From an uncultured Bacteroidales bacterium (GTDB taxonomy: Bacteria; Bacteroidota; Bacteroidia; Bacteroidales; Paludibacteraceae), in the NCBI GenBank assembly GCA_934716995.1, contig CAKUYO010000001.1, positions 62,001-126,000 on the forward strand: a stretch of 64,000 nt of DNA. The letters are read 5' to 3'. Positions 36,201-43,068 of the stretch are shown here, piece after piece; positions within the stretch are counted from its first letter, which is position 1; every line of letters starts with the position of its first letter. Under the pieces are notes generated by a model that saw only the letters and a list, made by a program, of their open reading frames with translations, had not been told where the DNA came from and did no database searches. The translations under genes and the position numbers were made by a program.

Positions 36201-36779
36201 GCAACTATGCGCGGCGGCAAGAAATACATCTGCTTCCCGCTCTCTATCCAAAGCAGCCAACGCCTGACCGCTGATGGCAAGAAACTGATAGACGCCTGCG
36301 TGGACTATCTGCTCAACAGCACCGCTACCATCAGTCTGCCCAAATTGGAGATACAATCGTTCAGCATTGACGGCAATGCAGCCACGCTTTATCAGGACAA
36401 AGACAGCATCTGTTTGGTAATGCCAGAAGGTACCGACCTGACCGCACTGACGCCGACTATCGCCCTGTCCGACCAGACCACGCACTCTGTTTGCAAGTTG
36501 GCGGACGAGAACGGCAGCGTGGATTTCAGCAACAGTAACTTGGTGCCTGTGGTCTATACCGTAAGCGATTATATCAACGTGCGGCACTATGTGGTAACCG
36601 TTACCGCCATTCAGCCGATGGGTATGGAGGACGTGTATCAAACCGGCGAATGGGTGAATATCTATGACATACAAGGTAGGAAAGTGGCTACCACCAACGA
36701 GGATATTTACACAATGGATCTGCCGGGAGGTATGTATCTGGTACAGACCGCCCGCGGAACGGTCAAACTGATGCGATAA
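33300..36779 (+). CDS. Large secreted multidomain protein with type IX sorting domain
   Basis: An 1159-residue exported protein of unknown function. It has a signal peptide (to about residue 23). Three related beta-sandwich repeats at about 150-410 are of the cadherin-like/DUF-type form: SNDATLKELKYDGTSVPNFD, SSDATLKSLTVGGKAITLQT, with recurring NDSKA and VTAEDGTTQKTYTI. A central region of about 250 residues resembles a carbohydrate-binding or jelly-roll domain, followed by two Ig-like putative-fold segments (ITLTQGNGDGIGDTLTLSG, SGTPTTAGVYPFTISVAGGN). A late region contains VYLYLKSKGKNLVPRKAQD. The C-terminus WVNIYDIQGRKVATT, then LPGGMYLVQTARGTVKLMR, is a type A type IX sorting domain. No catalytic motif is recognised; adhesion or glycan binding is a guess. 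Confidence 0.8.
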   Translation: MRNIFKKVLSVFLFVSTSLCVNATDIFLPLADATKTSVAPNDTYEWTNSSDWKAKKNIIYVELPSAGISGIIAWKCGSAKSDRFLYINSNAGSQEDKSRPIVMSKSYESISFTSSDIATYQGKPCLKFTTTDDFKGRGALLTVPQGSTPVQKSNDATLKELKYDGTSVPNFDAGKLDYSVMLPANYSGTPQVTATANDSKAQMNITQAASATGKASVLVTAEDGTTQKTYTIQFSQAVADAPVITSFTVAGVPATIDQANKAITATLPIGSSLQGLTPTLSGNNIDSYTPQGAQDFSQPVQYTVKSTSGKSAVYTVTLQVEQPKSSDATLKSLTVGGKAITLQTGVYNYTVDAESGSAVPQVSATPNDSKATVQITQAGSLTDKAIVVVTAEDGTQQTYTITFNIKVPSSDLSVHTPGIYEAEKIAGGYGGTLTAFSGREYEVYYAARNASDLATLNTTGTDRTNGMTTNETATYCEAIDGWFKGTIASLGSASASAIDEFTQGTSGREHRMENGHTYTFHFSGYDQFSIYAKDKKQDTKGTKPGDNQYFEVYIDGILQPLQFNKDNYTIRRYSISTGEHVVIVKAINGQCRFLGFSLRVADEPRVSWIKGNDSTQNVLQTRAIAPVTYYTKYNSKGKTALEWEGAEATGITLTQGNGDGIGDTLTLSGTANCPVGTYIYKVVAYNGSNQVTNSLSGKITVYSKIEATSDTIQDGFTNEAIDGFTFRYYALSEKDITLVWTNGTPAGITGSGSNGTYTISGTPTTAGVYPFTISVAGGNSIQGKLTVTTFDPGNNPVLYLYKNTSAYEKDGVYLYLKSKGKNLVPRKAQDQLRDKAQYDKYTWVLISEDVDANNGEIMALARGNQISMPVLNMKSFSYSESRLDWGDPDNGSLNNKAVRVVQPTHPIIKALGKKQGDAVQVIDSVVGKGLMPAAVDYQGTLCLATATTRGEEYTADGVEETFLHEVPATMRGGKKYICFPLSIQSSQRLTADGKKLIDACVDYLLNSTATISLPKLEIQSFSIDGNAATLYQDKDSICLVMPEGTDLTALTPTIALSDQTTHSVCKLADENGSVDFSNSNLVPVVYTVSDYINVRHYVVTVTAIQPMGMEDVYQTGEWVNIYDIQGRKVATTNEDIYTMDLPGGMYLVQTARGTVKLMR

Positions 36780-36801
36780 AAGGTTACATCGAGAAAATAA
36801 A

Positions 36802-36839
36802 AGAGGCTGCTTGACACCAAAGTCAGGTAGCCTCTTTTT
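36802..36839 (+). terminator. Rho-independent terminator
   Basis: AAGAGGCTGCTTGAC pairs, with small mismatches, with GTCAGGTAGCCTCTT, followed by TTTTTA. It lies 22 bases after the large secreted protein gene. Confidence 0.82.
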
Positions 36840-36873
36840 ATGTTTGCGATACTTTTTACCTATGAACTCATTA

Positions 36874-36900
36874 ACGGGAGTTCGATATAACGAAAGACTT
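36874..36900. mobile_element. MITE copy F, left end only
   Basis: ACGGGAGTTCGATATAACGAAAG preceded by TA (36872-36873). The core is lost. No gene lies between here and 37015. Confidence 0.5.
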
Positions 36901-37015
36901 TGTAGGTCAACAACTGACAACAACTATTAAAAAACAGATAACAATATAGTACCACTACAGATAGCAAACACGAATTGAATTGACTACAGTAAGAGAGTGA
37001 TGGTTATAGCAAGGA

Positions 37016-38881
37016 TTATCGTCCGTTTTGCATATCGACGAGGCGGCGGTAGTAGCCGTTGAGGGCGAGGAGTTCTTCGTGACGCCCCATCTCGACAATC
37101 TCGCCCTCGTGGAGGACGCAGATCAGGTCGGCATTGCGGATAGTAGAGAGACGGTGTGCCACGACGAGTGTGGTGCGGTCTTTCATCAGGTGTTCGAGGG
37201 CTTCCTGTACCTGCTTCTCCGACTCGGTGTCGAGGGCGGATGTGGCTTCGTCCAGAATCAGAATGGGCGGGTTCTTGAGGATAGCGCGGGCGATGGATAT
37301 ACGCTGGCGCTGCCCGCCGCTGAGGCGCGAACCACGGTCGCCGATATAGGTGCCGTAGCCATCGGGCGTAGCCATAATAAACTCGTGCGCATTGGCGATA
37401 CGGGCAGCCGCTTCCACCGCCTGCTGCCACGTCTGCCCGTCGGGGGCAGGTTGCGCGGTATCGACACCAAAGGTAATGTTGTTGTAGAACGTGTCGTTGA
37501 AGAGGATCGCCTCCTGGTTGACATTGCCCATCAGAGCACGCAGGTCGTAGGTGCTGACATTGCGGATATCCGTGCCGTCGATGGTTATGCAGCCTGACTT
37601 AGGGTCGTAGAAACGCGGGAGAAGGTCTGCCAACGTAGTCTTGCCGCTTCCTGACTGTCCCACAAGCGCCACCATCTGCCCCTTGCGAACAGAGAGGTTG
37701 ATATGGCGGAGAACAGGTACATCTTCGCGGTAGGAGAAACATACATCGCGGTACTCAATACGGTCGCGGAAAGCAGACAGCGGTTGCGGATTCGGCTGCT
37801 CCGTAATGTTTGACCGGGTATTGAGAATCTTGTCAATACGCTCTAATGAAGCCATACCTTTGCGCACGCCGTAGCCCGCTTTGCTGAGGTCTTTGGCGGG
37901 GTTGATGAGCGAATAGAAAATGACCAGATAGTAGATAAACGTAGCGGCATCGATAGTGCTGTGGTCGCTCAGAATCAACATACCGCCGAACCATAATATG
38001 ACCGCCACCAGAGCCGTTCCGAGAAACTCGGACACAGGGTGCGCCAGATAGTAGCGGCGGTTGATACGGTTGAACGTGCGGCGGGTATCGTTGATGAGAT
38101 TGAGGAAACGCTGCTTGAGTTTGTCCTCGGCATTAAAGGCTTTGACCACGCGCAAACCGCCGAGGGTCTCGTCTATCTGGGTGAGAATTTCGGCATTCTG
38201 CTCCTGTCCACGCTGCGAAGCACGCTTGAGGGAACGCCCGATACGCCCGATGAGCAGCCCCGCCACCGGCAGCAGCACCAAGACAAAAAGCGTCAGTTGC
38301 CACGAGATACAAAAGAGCGTAATGAGGTAGATAAGGAGCATAATAGGGTCTTTGAACAGGACATCGAGGGCGGACATAATACTGGCTTCCACCTCGCCGA
38401 CATCGTTGGTCATACGCGACATCACATCGCCTTTGCGCTCCTCTGTAAAATAGCCGATAGGGAGACTCACTACCTTGTCATACAGCGATTTGCGCAGGTC
38501 GCGGAGTACGCCCGTACGGATGGGCACCATATAGAAATTAGCCAGCCACGCCGCCAGCACTTTGAGCCCCGTCATCACCACGAGGAAAAGCCCCAGCAGA
38601 AAGAGCATATAGCCCCCGCCGTGCAGGGAGATTTGTCCGCCCATCCAGCAATAGAGGTTGTTTTTGAGTGCAGCGAGCCAATCGCTTAACGAGGCAACCG
38701 TAGCCAAATCGATATATTGCGCGGTGTTTTCGCTCAATCCGAACAGGATCTGCAATACAGGAATGATTGCCGCAAAAGAGAACAGCGACAGGATAGTGGA
38801 AAGAAGGTTGAAAAAGATATTGAGTGCCATCTCACCCTTGTAAGGCGGGACAAAACGGCGTATGAGTTTCAGAAAATGCAT
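37016..38881 (-). CDS. ABC exporter, MsbA-like (fused permease-ATPase)
   Basis: Predicted homodimeric inner-membrane exporter, probably for lipid A-core or other lipids. The 621-residue product has six membrane helices in the first 330 residues and a C-terminal ATPase domain: Walker A ALVGQSGSGKTTLAD, signature LSGGQRQRISIARA, Walker B ILILDEATSALD and switch His in VVAHRLSTIRNADLI. Length and layout match bacterial half-size exporters of the MsbA class. It is a single gene, separated from lpxK by a MITE. Confidence 0.9.
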   Translation of the reverse strand: MHFLKLIRRFVPPYKGEMALNIFFNLLSTILSLFSFAAIIPVLQILFGLSENTAQYIDLATVASLSDWLAALKNNLYCWMGGQISLHGGGYMLFLLGLFLVVMTGLKVLAAWLANFYMVPIRTGVLRDLRKSLYDKVVSLPIGYFTEERKGDVMSRMTNDVGEVEASIMSALDVLFKDPIMLLIYLITLFCISWQLTLFVLVLLPVAGLLIGRIGRSLKRASQRGQEQNAEILTQIDETLGGLRVVKAFNAEDKLKQRFLNLINDTRRTFNRINRRYYLAHPVSEFLGTALVAVILWFGGMLILSDHSTIDAATFIYYLVIFYSLINPAKDLSKAGYGVRKGMASLERIDKILNTRSNITEQPNPQPLSAFRDRIEYRDVCFSYREDVPVLRHINLSVRKGQMVALVGQSGSGKTTLADLLPRFYDPKSGCITIDGTDIRNVSTYDLRALMGNVNQEAILFNDTFYNNITFGVDTAQPAPDGQTWQQAVEAAARIANAHEFIMATPDGYGTYIGDRGSRLSGGQRQRISIARAILKNPPILILDEATSALDTESEKQVQEALEHLMKDRTTLVVAHRLSTIRNADLICVLHEGEIVEMGRHEELLALNGYYRRLVDMQNGR

Positions 38882-38914
38882 GTGTGTATGTGAACGTTAA
38901 TTAACGTATAATTA

Positions 38915-39147
38915 GCGTGAGTTCGATATAAAAACTCCTTTGCCTCGTCGAAATGGACTTGCGACATTGAAACTCGTTGCACGAGTTTAGGTCGCCGTCA
39001 TTTCTCCTCTCTCCACAAAATAAATTTTGCGGAGCCTCTATGGGCAAGAAATCTAAGTAAATCTTTGTCTTTACATCCACAAATTGCCATAAATCTTATT
39101 CGCCTACGGCGGCAAAGTATGCAATTATGCTTATATTGAATTGACGT
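38915..39147. mobile_element. MITE copy G with an exchanged internal module
   Basis: Left end GCGTGAGTTCGATATAA, right end (other strand) ACGTCAATTCAATATAA, flanked by TA (38913-38914, 39148-39149). It is a type I element in which the first hairpin loop (GCCGCAAAGCGGC in other copies) is replaced by the 106-bp module 38942-39047, also found alone at 19163-19268. The right half is standard type I. Confidence 0.82.
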
Positions 39148-39149
39148 TA

Positions 39150-39364
39150 ATTATCGTGTAATAATTCTGTTAATTAAACATATAATTATCCATATAATTG
39201 AGCCATTAATTTTCTATTAAGGAAAGTCTATCCTCCTGACTTTTTAATTAGGAATGACGAATTATGAATTAGGAATTGTATGCTTTGCTGATACACCTTT
39301 TCCCTGTGGTTACCCTGTTCTTTTCCTGTGGATAGCGGGAACATTCATAATTCATAATTCATAA
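39150..39364. other. Micro-repeat gap upstream of the exporter and downstream of lpxK
   Basis: TTAATTATCGTGTAATAATT-like words and, from 39246, AATTATGAATT/AATTCATAATT words ending at the lpxK stop codon. I see no gene or clear promoter. Confidence 0.5.
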
Positions 39365-40372
39365 TTATTTTCTCAGTGCTTCGCGGACGTAGGTGAGGAT
39401 AGCACGGTCGAAGTCGTGTTGCTCGTCGCGCCAATCGACCTCTATGGGGATCGTCTGCAGGCGGTTGCCCAAATGTTCGGGCAGCGGTGTGAGCAGAAAA
39501 CGCTGGTAGTCTTTCTCTGTGGTCAGCACGAAATCGAAGCCTTTGGCACGTTCTTCTATACGGTGTATATCCGCGGGGGTGAAGGTATGATGGTCGGGGA
39601 ATGCCATCAGTTCCGCATCGGGATAAAGGCGGCGGATATGCTCCATCAGATAACTGTTCTGCGCAATCCCCGTTACTACCAACGGTCGCCCCTGCGCCGC
39701 TATACCGCCATAGCGGATATGGGAAAAGAACAATTGCTGGAAAGTAGCCAGATGCAGGCGATTGCTGATAACACGCTGATCGATAGGCTGCATATCGCCA
39801 GGGCACTTGGTAACGATCACCATATTGGCTTTCTGCGACTGCACTTTCAGGTCACGGAGGCGTCCCCACGGCAGCAGATGGTCGTCGATATAGAGTTGGT
39901 CGCATGGCGTAAGCAGGATATAATAGCCGCAGCGGATAGCACGATGCTGGTAGGCATCGTCCAGAAGCACCACTTGCAGTCCCTCGATCCGCTTTTGCAG
40001 ACGGCGCACACCGCGCACCCTGTCCTCACAGACTGCCACAGGGATGTCGGGGAACTTGGAGTGTATCTGCATAGCCTCGTCGCCGATGGTGGCGGCAGTG
40101 GAAGCCGCGTCGGCAAGGACGAAACCGTGCGTCTTGCGTTTGTAGCCGCGCGAGAGCACCGCCATGCGGTAGTGCTGCGAGAGCAGCCGCAACAGGTACT
40201 CGACATGCGGGGTCTTGCCCGTACCGCCCACCGCGAGGTTCCCCACACAGATAGTGGGTACACTCACGGTATGCGAGGGCAGAATATGCTCGTCGTAGAG
40301 CAGATGGCGCACGCCTACACCGAAGGCGTAGCACCAACTGAGCGGTATGGTCAGCAAGTCAAACGGTCTCAT
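39365..40372 (-). CDS. lpxK: Tetraacyldisaccharide 4'-kinase LpxK
   Basis: Phosphorylates the 4' position of the lipid A precursor at the inner membrane. The 335-residue product from the ATG at 40372 (MRPFDLLTIPLSWCYAFGVG) has the P-loop VGNLAVGGTGKTPHVEYLL and later LDDAYQHRAIRCGY and DHHTFTPADI, all characteristic of LpxK. A TTG nine bases earlier is less likely. It starts 17 bases after the sppA stop, so the two are an operon, as often in Bacteroidales. Confidence 0.95.
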   Translation of the reverse strand: MRPFDLLTIPLSWCYAFGVGVRHLLYDEHILPSHTVSVPTICVGNLAVGGTGKTPHVEYLLRLLSQHYRMAVLSRGYKRKTHGFVLADAASTAATIGDEAMQIHSKFPDIPVAVCEDRVRGVRRLQKRIEGLQVVLLDDAYQHRAIRCGYYILLTPCDQLYIDDHLLPWGRLRDLKVQSQKANMVIVTKCPGDMQPIDQRVISNRLHLATFQQLFFSHIRYGGIAAQGRPLVVTGIAQNSYLMEHIRRLYPDAELMAFPDHHTFTPADIHRIEERAKGFDFVLTTEKDYQRFLLTPLPEHLGNRLQTIPIEVDWRDEQHDFDRAILTYVREALRK

Positions 40373-40389
40373 GGTCAGCAAGGGAGGGG

Positions 40390-42150
40390 TTATTGTATTT
40401 TCACTTCGGGCATCAGTGCCATAACACGCGGTTTGGACGCAAACTCACGCATTTTGATAAGGAGACGTTCCTCGTCGGTGGTGTTGTCGAACATAGAGAG
40501 CAGTTCCGCCATGGGGTCGGTTTTCTCGGGGTAGTATGCCACGCGGTAATTGTCCAGTTCCGCCAGTTCAACGGCTTTCTCAATGGCATCGTTGATATTA
40601 CCGAGCGAGTCCACCAGACCGTTCTTCAGTGCATCCTTGCCGAGCCATACACGTCCTTCGCCAATCTGTTTGATAGCGTCTTGCGTAGTGTGGCGTCCTT
40701 CGGCGCAGCGGCGGGTAAAGAGGTCGTAACCGCGTTCCACCATGGTCTGCATCATACGGAACTCCTCGGGGTTCATACCCTTATAGACCATATTGGTCTG
40801 CAAGTCGGAGTGCACATTGGTACCGACGCCGTCGATGTCCAGTCCCACTTTGTCCAGCACTTTGCTCATATTGGGCACCGTGCCGAAGATACCGATAGAG
40901 CCGGTGAGGGTAGTCGGCTCGGCGAAGATATAGTCGGCACCGCAAGAGATATAGTATCCGCCGGAAGCGGCATAGTCGCCCATCGAGACCACTACAGGCA
41001 GCCCTTTCTTGCGCAGGGTCTGCACGGCGTGCCAGATCTGTTCGCTGGCATCGGCACTACCGCCCGGGCTGTTCACGCGCAGCACCACGGCTTTCACATC
41101 GTCGTCTTTGCCAATCTTCTTGATAAGTTTCACCATATCCGTACCTACGATACCGTTGCCGCTGTTGTCGGTTATCTCGCCCTCGGCATAGACCACCGCC
41201 ACTTTGTCTTTGGCTTTCGACGGAGTGCGCTCTACGAGCGTCAGACTGCCGGTGGAAAGCAGATTGTAGTCCTTGGTGCCGGTATACAGGCGCAGTACGC
41301 TGTCCATATCCTGCACATAGAGGAGCGTGTCGGCAAAGCCGTATTCGATATATTTCTCCTGCGGCTGCAAGCCCATATAGAGGTCGGCATATCGGTCGAG
41401 TTGCTCCACGCCGATATGGCGGCTCTCCGATACGGCGGTTTTCATCTCGTCCCAGATTCCACCGATATACTGCTGCGTTTGCAGGCGGTCAGCCTCTGAC
41501 ATAGAGGTGCGGAAATAGGGTTCCACTGCCGACTTGAATGTACCCACCTTGAGGATCTGCATCTCGATACCGAGTTTGTCCATCAGACGGGTGTAGTACA
41601 TCTTCTGTGCCGACAGACCGTTCCAGTCGATAGACGCCGTGGGGTTGAGGTAGATCTTGTCTGCCACCGAAGCCACGTAGTAGTTGGTCTGCCCGTAGGA
41701 CGAAGCATAGGCTATAATCCATTTGCCCGAAGTCTTGAAATCGAGCAGGGCATCGCGCAGGGCTTTTGCACTTGCGGGAGCCATAGAGAGCGAACCGCCC
41801 TCGAGGTAGATACCGAGGATACGGTCGTCGGTTTTGGCAAGACGGATATTACTCAGCAGTTCGTCCAAACCGACAGTCTCGTCCTGATTGTAGTAGGGGT
41901 TGGCACTCAGCAGTGCGGCAAACGGATTGGCTTCCTGCCCCTGCTCCATGAGGGTGCCGCTCAATTTCAGTTTATAGACCGAGTTCGCCTCCAGTTTGGT
42001 GGCGGGAGTGGAGAACATTCCGCCCATCAGATAGCCCATCCACGCGCACATACCGATGTACAGGAGTACGCAAATGCACACCATCCAAAGGCAACCATGT
42101 TTCTTACGGGGCTTCTGTTCGCCCTCATTTCGTACAGTAAAATTTTGCAT
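40390..42150 (-). CDS. sppA: Signal peptide peptidase SppA, 67K type
   Basis: Membrane-bound serine protease degrading cleaved signal peptides. The 586-residue product has one N-terminal membrane helix (CLWMVCICVLLYIGMCAWMG) and two tandem S49 domains. The N-terminal domain offers the general-base lysine in FKTSGKWIIAYAS, and the C-terminal domain has the nucleophile region GDYAASGGYYISCGADYIF followed by TGSIGIFG. The motif RVNSPGGSADASEQI is also typical. It is translated upstream of lpxK. Confidence 0.94.
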   Translation of the reverse strand: MQNFTVRNEGEQKPRKKHGCLWMVCICVLLYIGMCAWMGYLMGGMFSTPATKLEANSVYKLKLSGTLMEQGQEANPFAALLSANPYYNQDETVGLDELLSNIRLAKTDDRILGIYLEGGSLSMAPASAKALRDALLDFKTSGKWIIAYASSYGQTNYYVASVADKIYLNPTASIDWNGLSAQKMYYTRLMDKLGIEMQILKVGTFKSAVEPYFRTSMSEADRLQTQQYIGGIWDEMKTAVSESRHIGVEQLDRYADLYMGLQPQEKYIEYGFADTLLYVQDMDSVLRLYTGTKDYNLLSTGSLTLVERTPSKAKDKVAVVYAEGEITDNSGNGIVGTDMVKLIKKIGKDDDVKAVVLRVNSPGGSADASEQIWHAVQTLRKKGLPVVVSMGDYAASGGYYISCGADYIFAEPTTLTGSIGIFGTVPNMSKVLDKVGLDIDGVGTNVHSDLQTNMVYKGMNPEEFRMMQTMVERGYDLFTRRCAEGRHTTQDAIKQIGEGRVWLGKDALKNGLVDSLGNINDAIEKAVELAELDNYRVAYYPEKTDPMAELLSMFDNTTDEERLLIKMREFASKPRVMALMPEVKIQ

Positions 42151-42187
42151 ATTTGTATTGTTTTGATTATCGTTATATAGGTTCCTG

Positions 42188-42300
42188 CTCGCTATGCATA
42201 AACAAGTCTCCTGCTCGCTGCGCTCACGAAAAATTAAAGAAATAAATTATCCTCACTTTTCTGCTTTTCTTTCATTTCCTTTATTTCTCTCGCACTGCGC
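42188..42300. repeat. Dispersed repeat that encodes the RNase HII C-terminus
   Basis: Minus-strand GTGCGAGAGAAATAAAGGAAA (within 42272-42296) matches 19319-19345; the adjoining GAAAAATTAAAGAAATAAA (42228-42246) matches 7360-7378. The palindromic GCTCGCTGCGCTCAC lies just outside the gene. The repeat covers the last 20 codons and stop of rnhB. Confidence 0.6.
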
Positions 42301-42935
42301 AGCAGGTGCGTAGGATACACCCCCTCTTTGTACAGCCGGAAGGTCTTGCGGTGGTAAGGAGTAATACCATAGCGGGCAATCGCCTCGTAGTGCGCCCGTG
42401 TGGGGTACCCCTTGTTGTCCGCCCAACCGTACTGCGGGTATTCCTCCGCCAAGCGGAGCATATAATCGTCGCGGTAGGTCTTGGCAAGGATACTTGCCGC
42501 CGCGATGGACATATATTTGCCATCCCCTTTCACCACCGTCTGTGCGGGTATCTCCATCACTCCGTCTTTCGGGATATAGGGTTTCCATTTGTTGCCGTCC
42601 ACAATGATATGCCCGGGACGGACGGCAAGTTGGTCAAGCGCCCGCTGCATACCGAGGATAGAAGCATTGAGGATATTGATACGGTCTATCTCCTCTGCCG
42701 TTACCTCCGCCACCGCCCATGCCATCGCCTCACGCTCTATGACAGGACGCAGGGCATACCGTTCCCGCTCGGTCAGTTGCTTCGAGTCGTTGAGGCGTTG
42801 CAGTTCAGGCACATCGGCAATACGCTCCGGGTCAAGCACCACCGCGGCGGCAAACACACTCCCTGCCAAGGGACCGCGCCCTGCCTCGTCGCAACCGGCT
42901 TCGACAACACCTTGTATGTAGTAGGGCTTTAACAT
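42234..42935 (-). CDS. rnhB: Ribonuclease HII
   Basis: Cleaves RNA in RNA-DNA hybrids, including single ribonucleotides. From the ATG at 42935 (MLKPYYIQGVVEAGCDEAGR) the product has 233 residues. The catalytic motif is DEAGRGPLAGSV with further acidic residues in HIIVDGNKW and ILAKTYRDDYM. The longer frame to 43013 is encoded by MITE sequence and is rejected. The last 20 residues (after HLLRS: AREIKEMKEKQKSEDNLFL) are encoded by a dispersed repeat, so the tail is probably acquired. Confidence 0.93.
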   Translation of the reverse strand: MLKPYYIQGVVEAGCDEAGRGPLAGSVFAAAVVLDPERIADVPELQRLNDSKQLTERERYALRPVIEREAMAWAVAEVTAEEIDRINILNASILGMQRALDQLAVRPGHIIVDGNKWKPYIPKDGVMEIPAQTVVKGDGKYMSIAAASILAKTYRDDYMLRLAEEYPQYGWADNKGYPTRAHYEAIARYGITPYHRKTFRLYKEGVYPTHLLRSAREIKEMKEKQKSEDNLFL

Positions 42936-42943
42936 TCTCTTAT

Positions 42944-43049
42944 CGAAACTCCTTTGCCGCAAAGCGGCAAGAAATCCAAGTAAATTTTTGTTTTTGCATC
43001 CATAAATTGCCATAAATCTTATTCGCCTACGGCGGCAAAGTATGCAATT
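42944..43049. mobile_element. MITE copy H, type I core without ends
   Basis: The full type I core with both hairpins (GCCGC-AAA-GCGGC and GCC-TAC-GGC) in the gap between TamL and rnhB. On the left only ATCGAAAC remains of the terminal repeat, and the right end is missing. It lies directly upstream of the rnhB start codon. Confidence 0.7.
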
Positions 43050-43068
43050 CTAATTGGGCTAATCGTTT

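Noticed and set aside
42936..43013. N-terminal extension of RNase HII
   Set aside because: The extra 26 codons lie in a MITE core; family members start close to the CDEAGRG motif.
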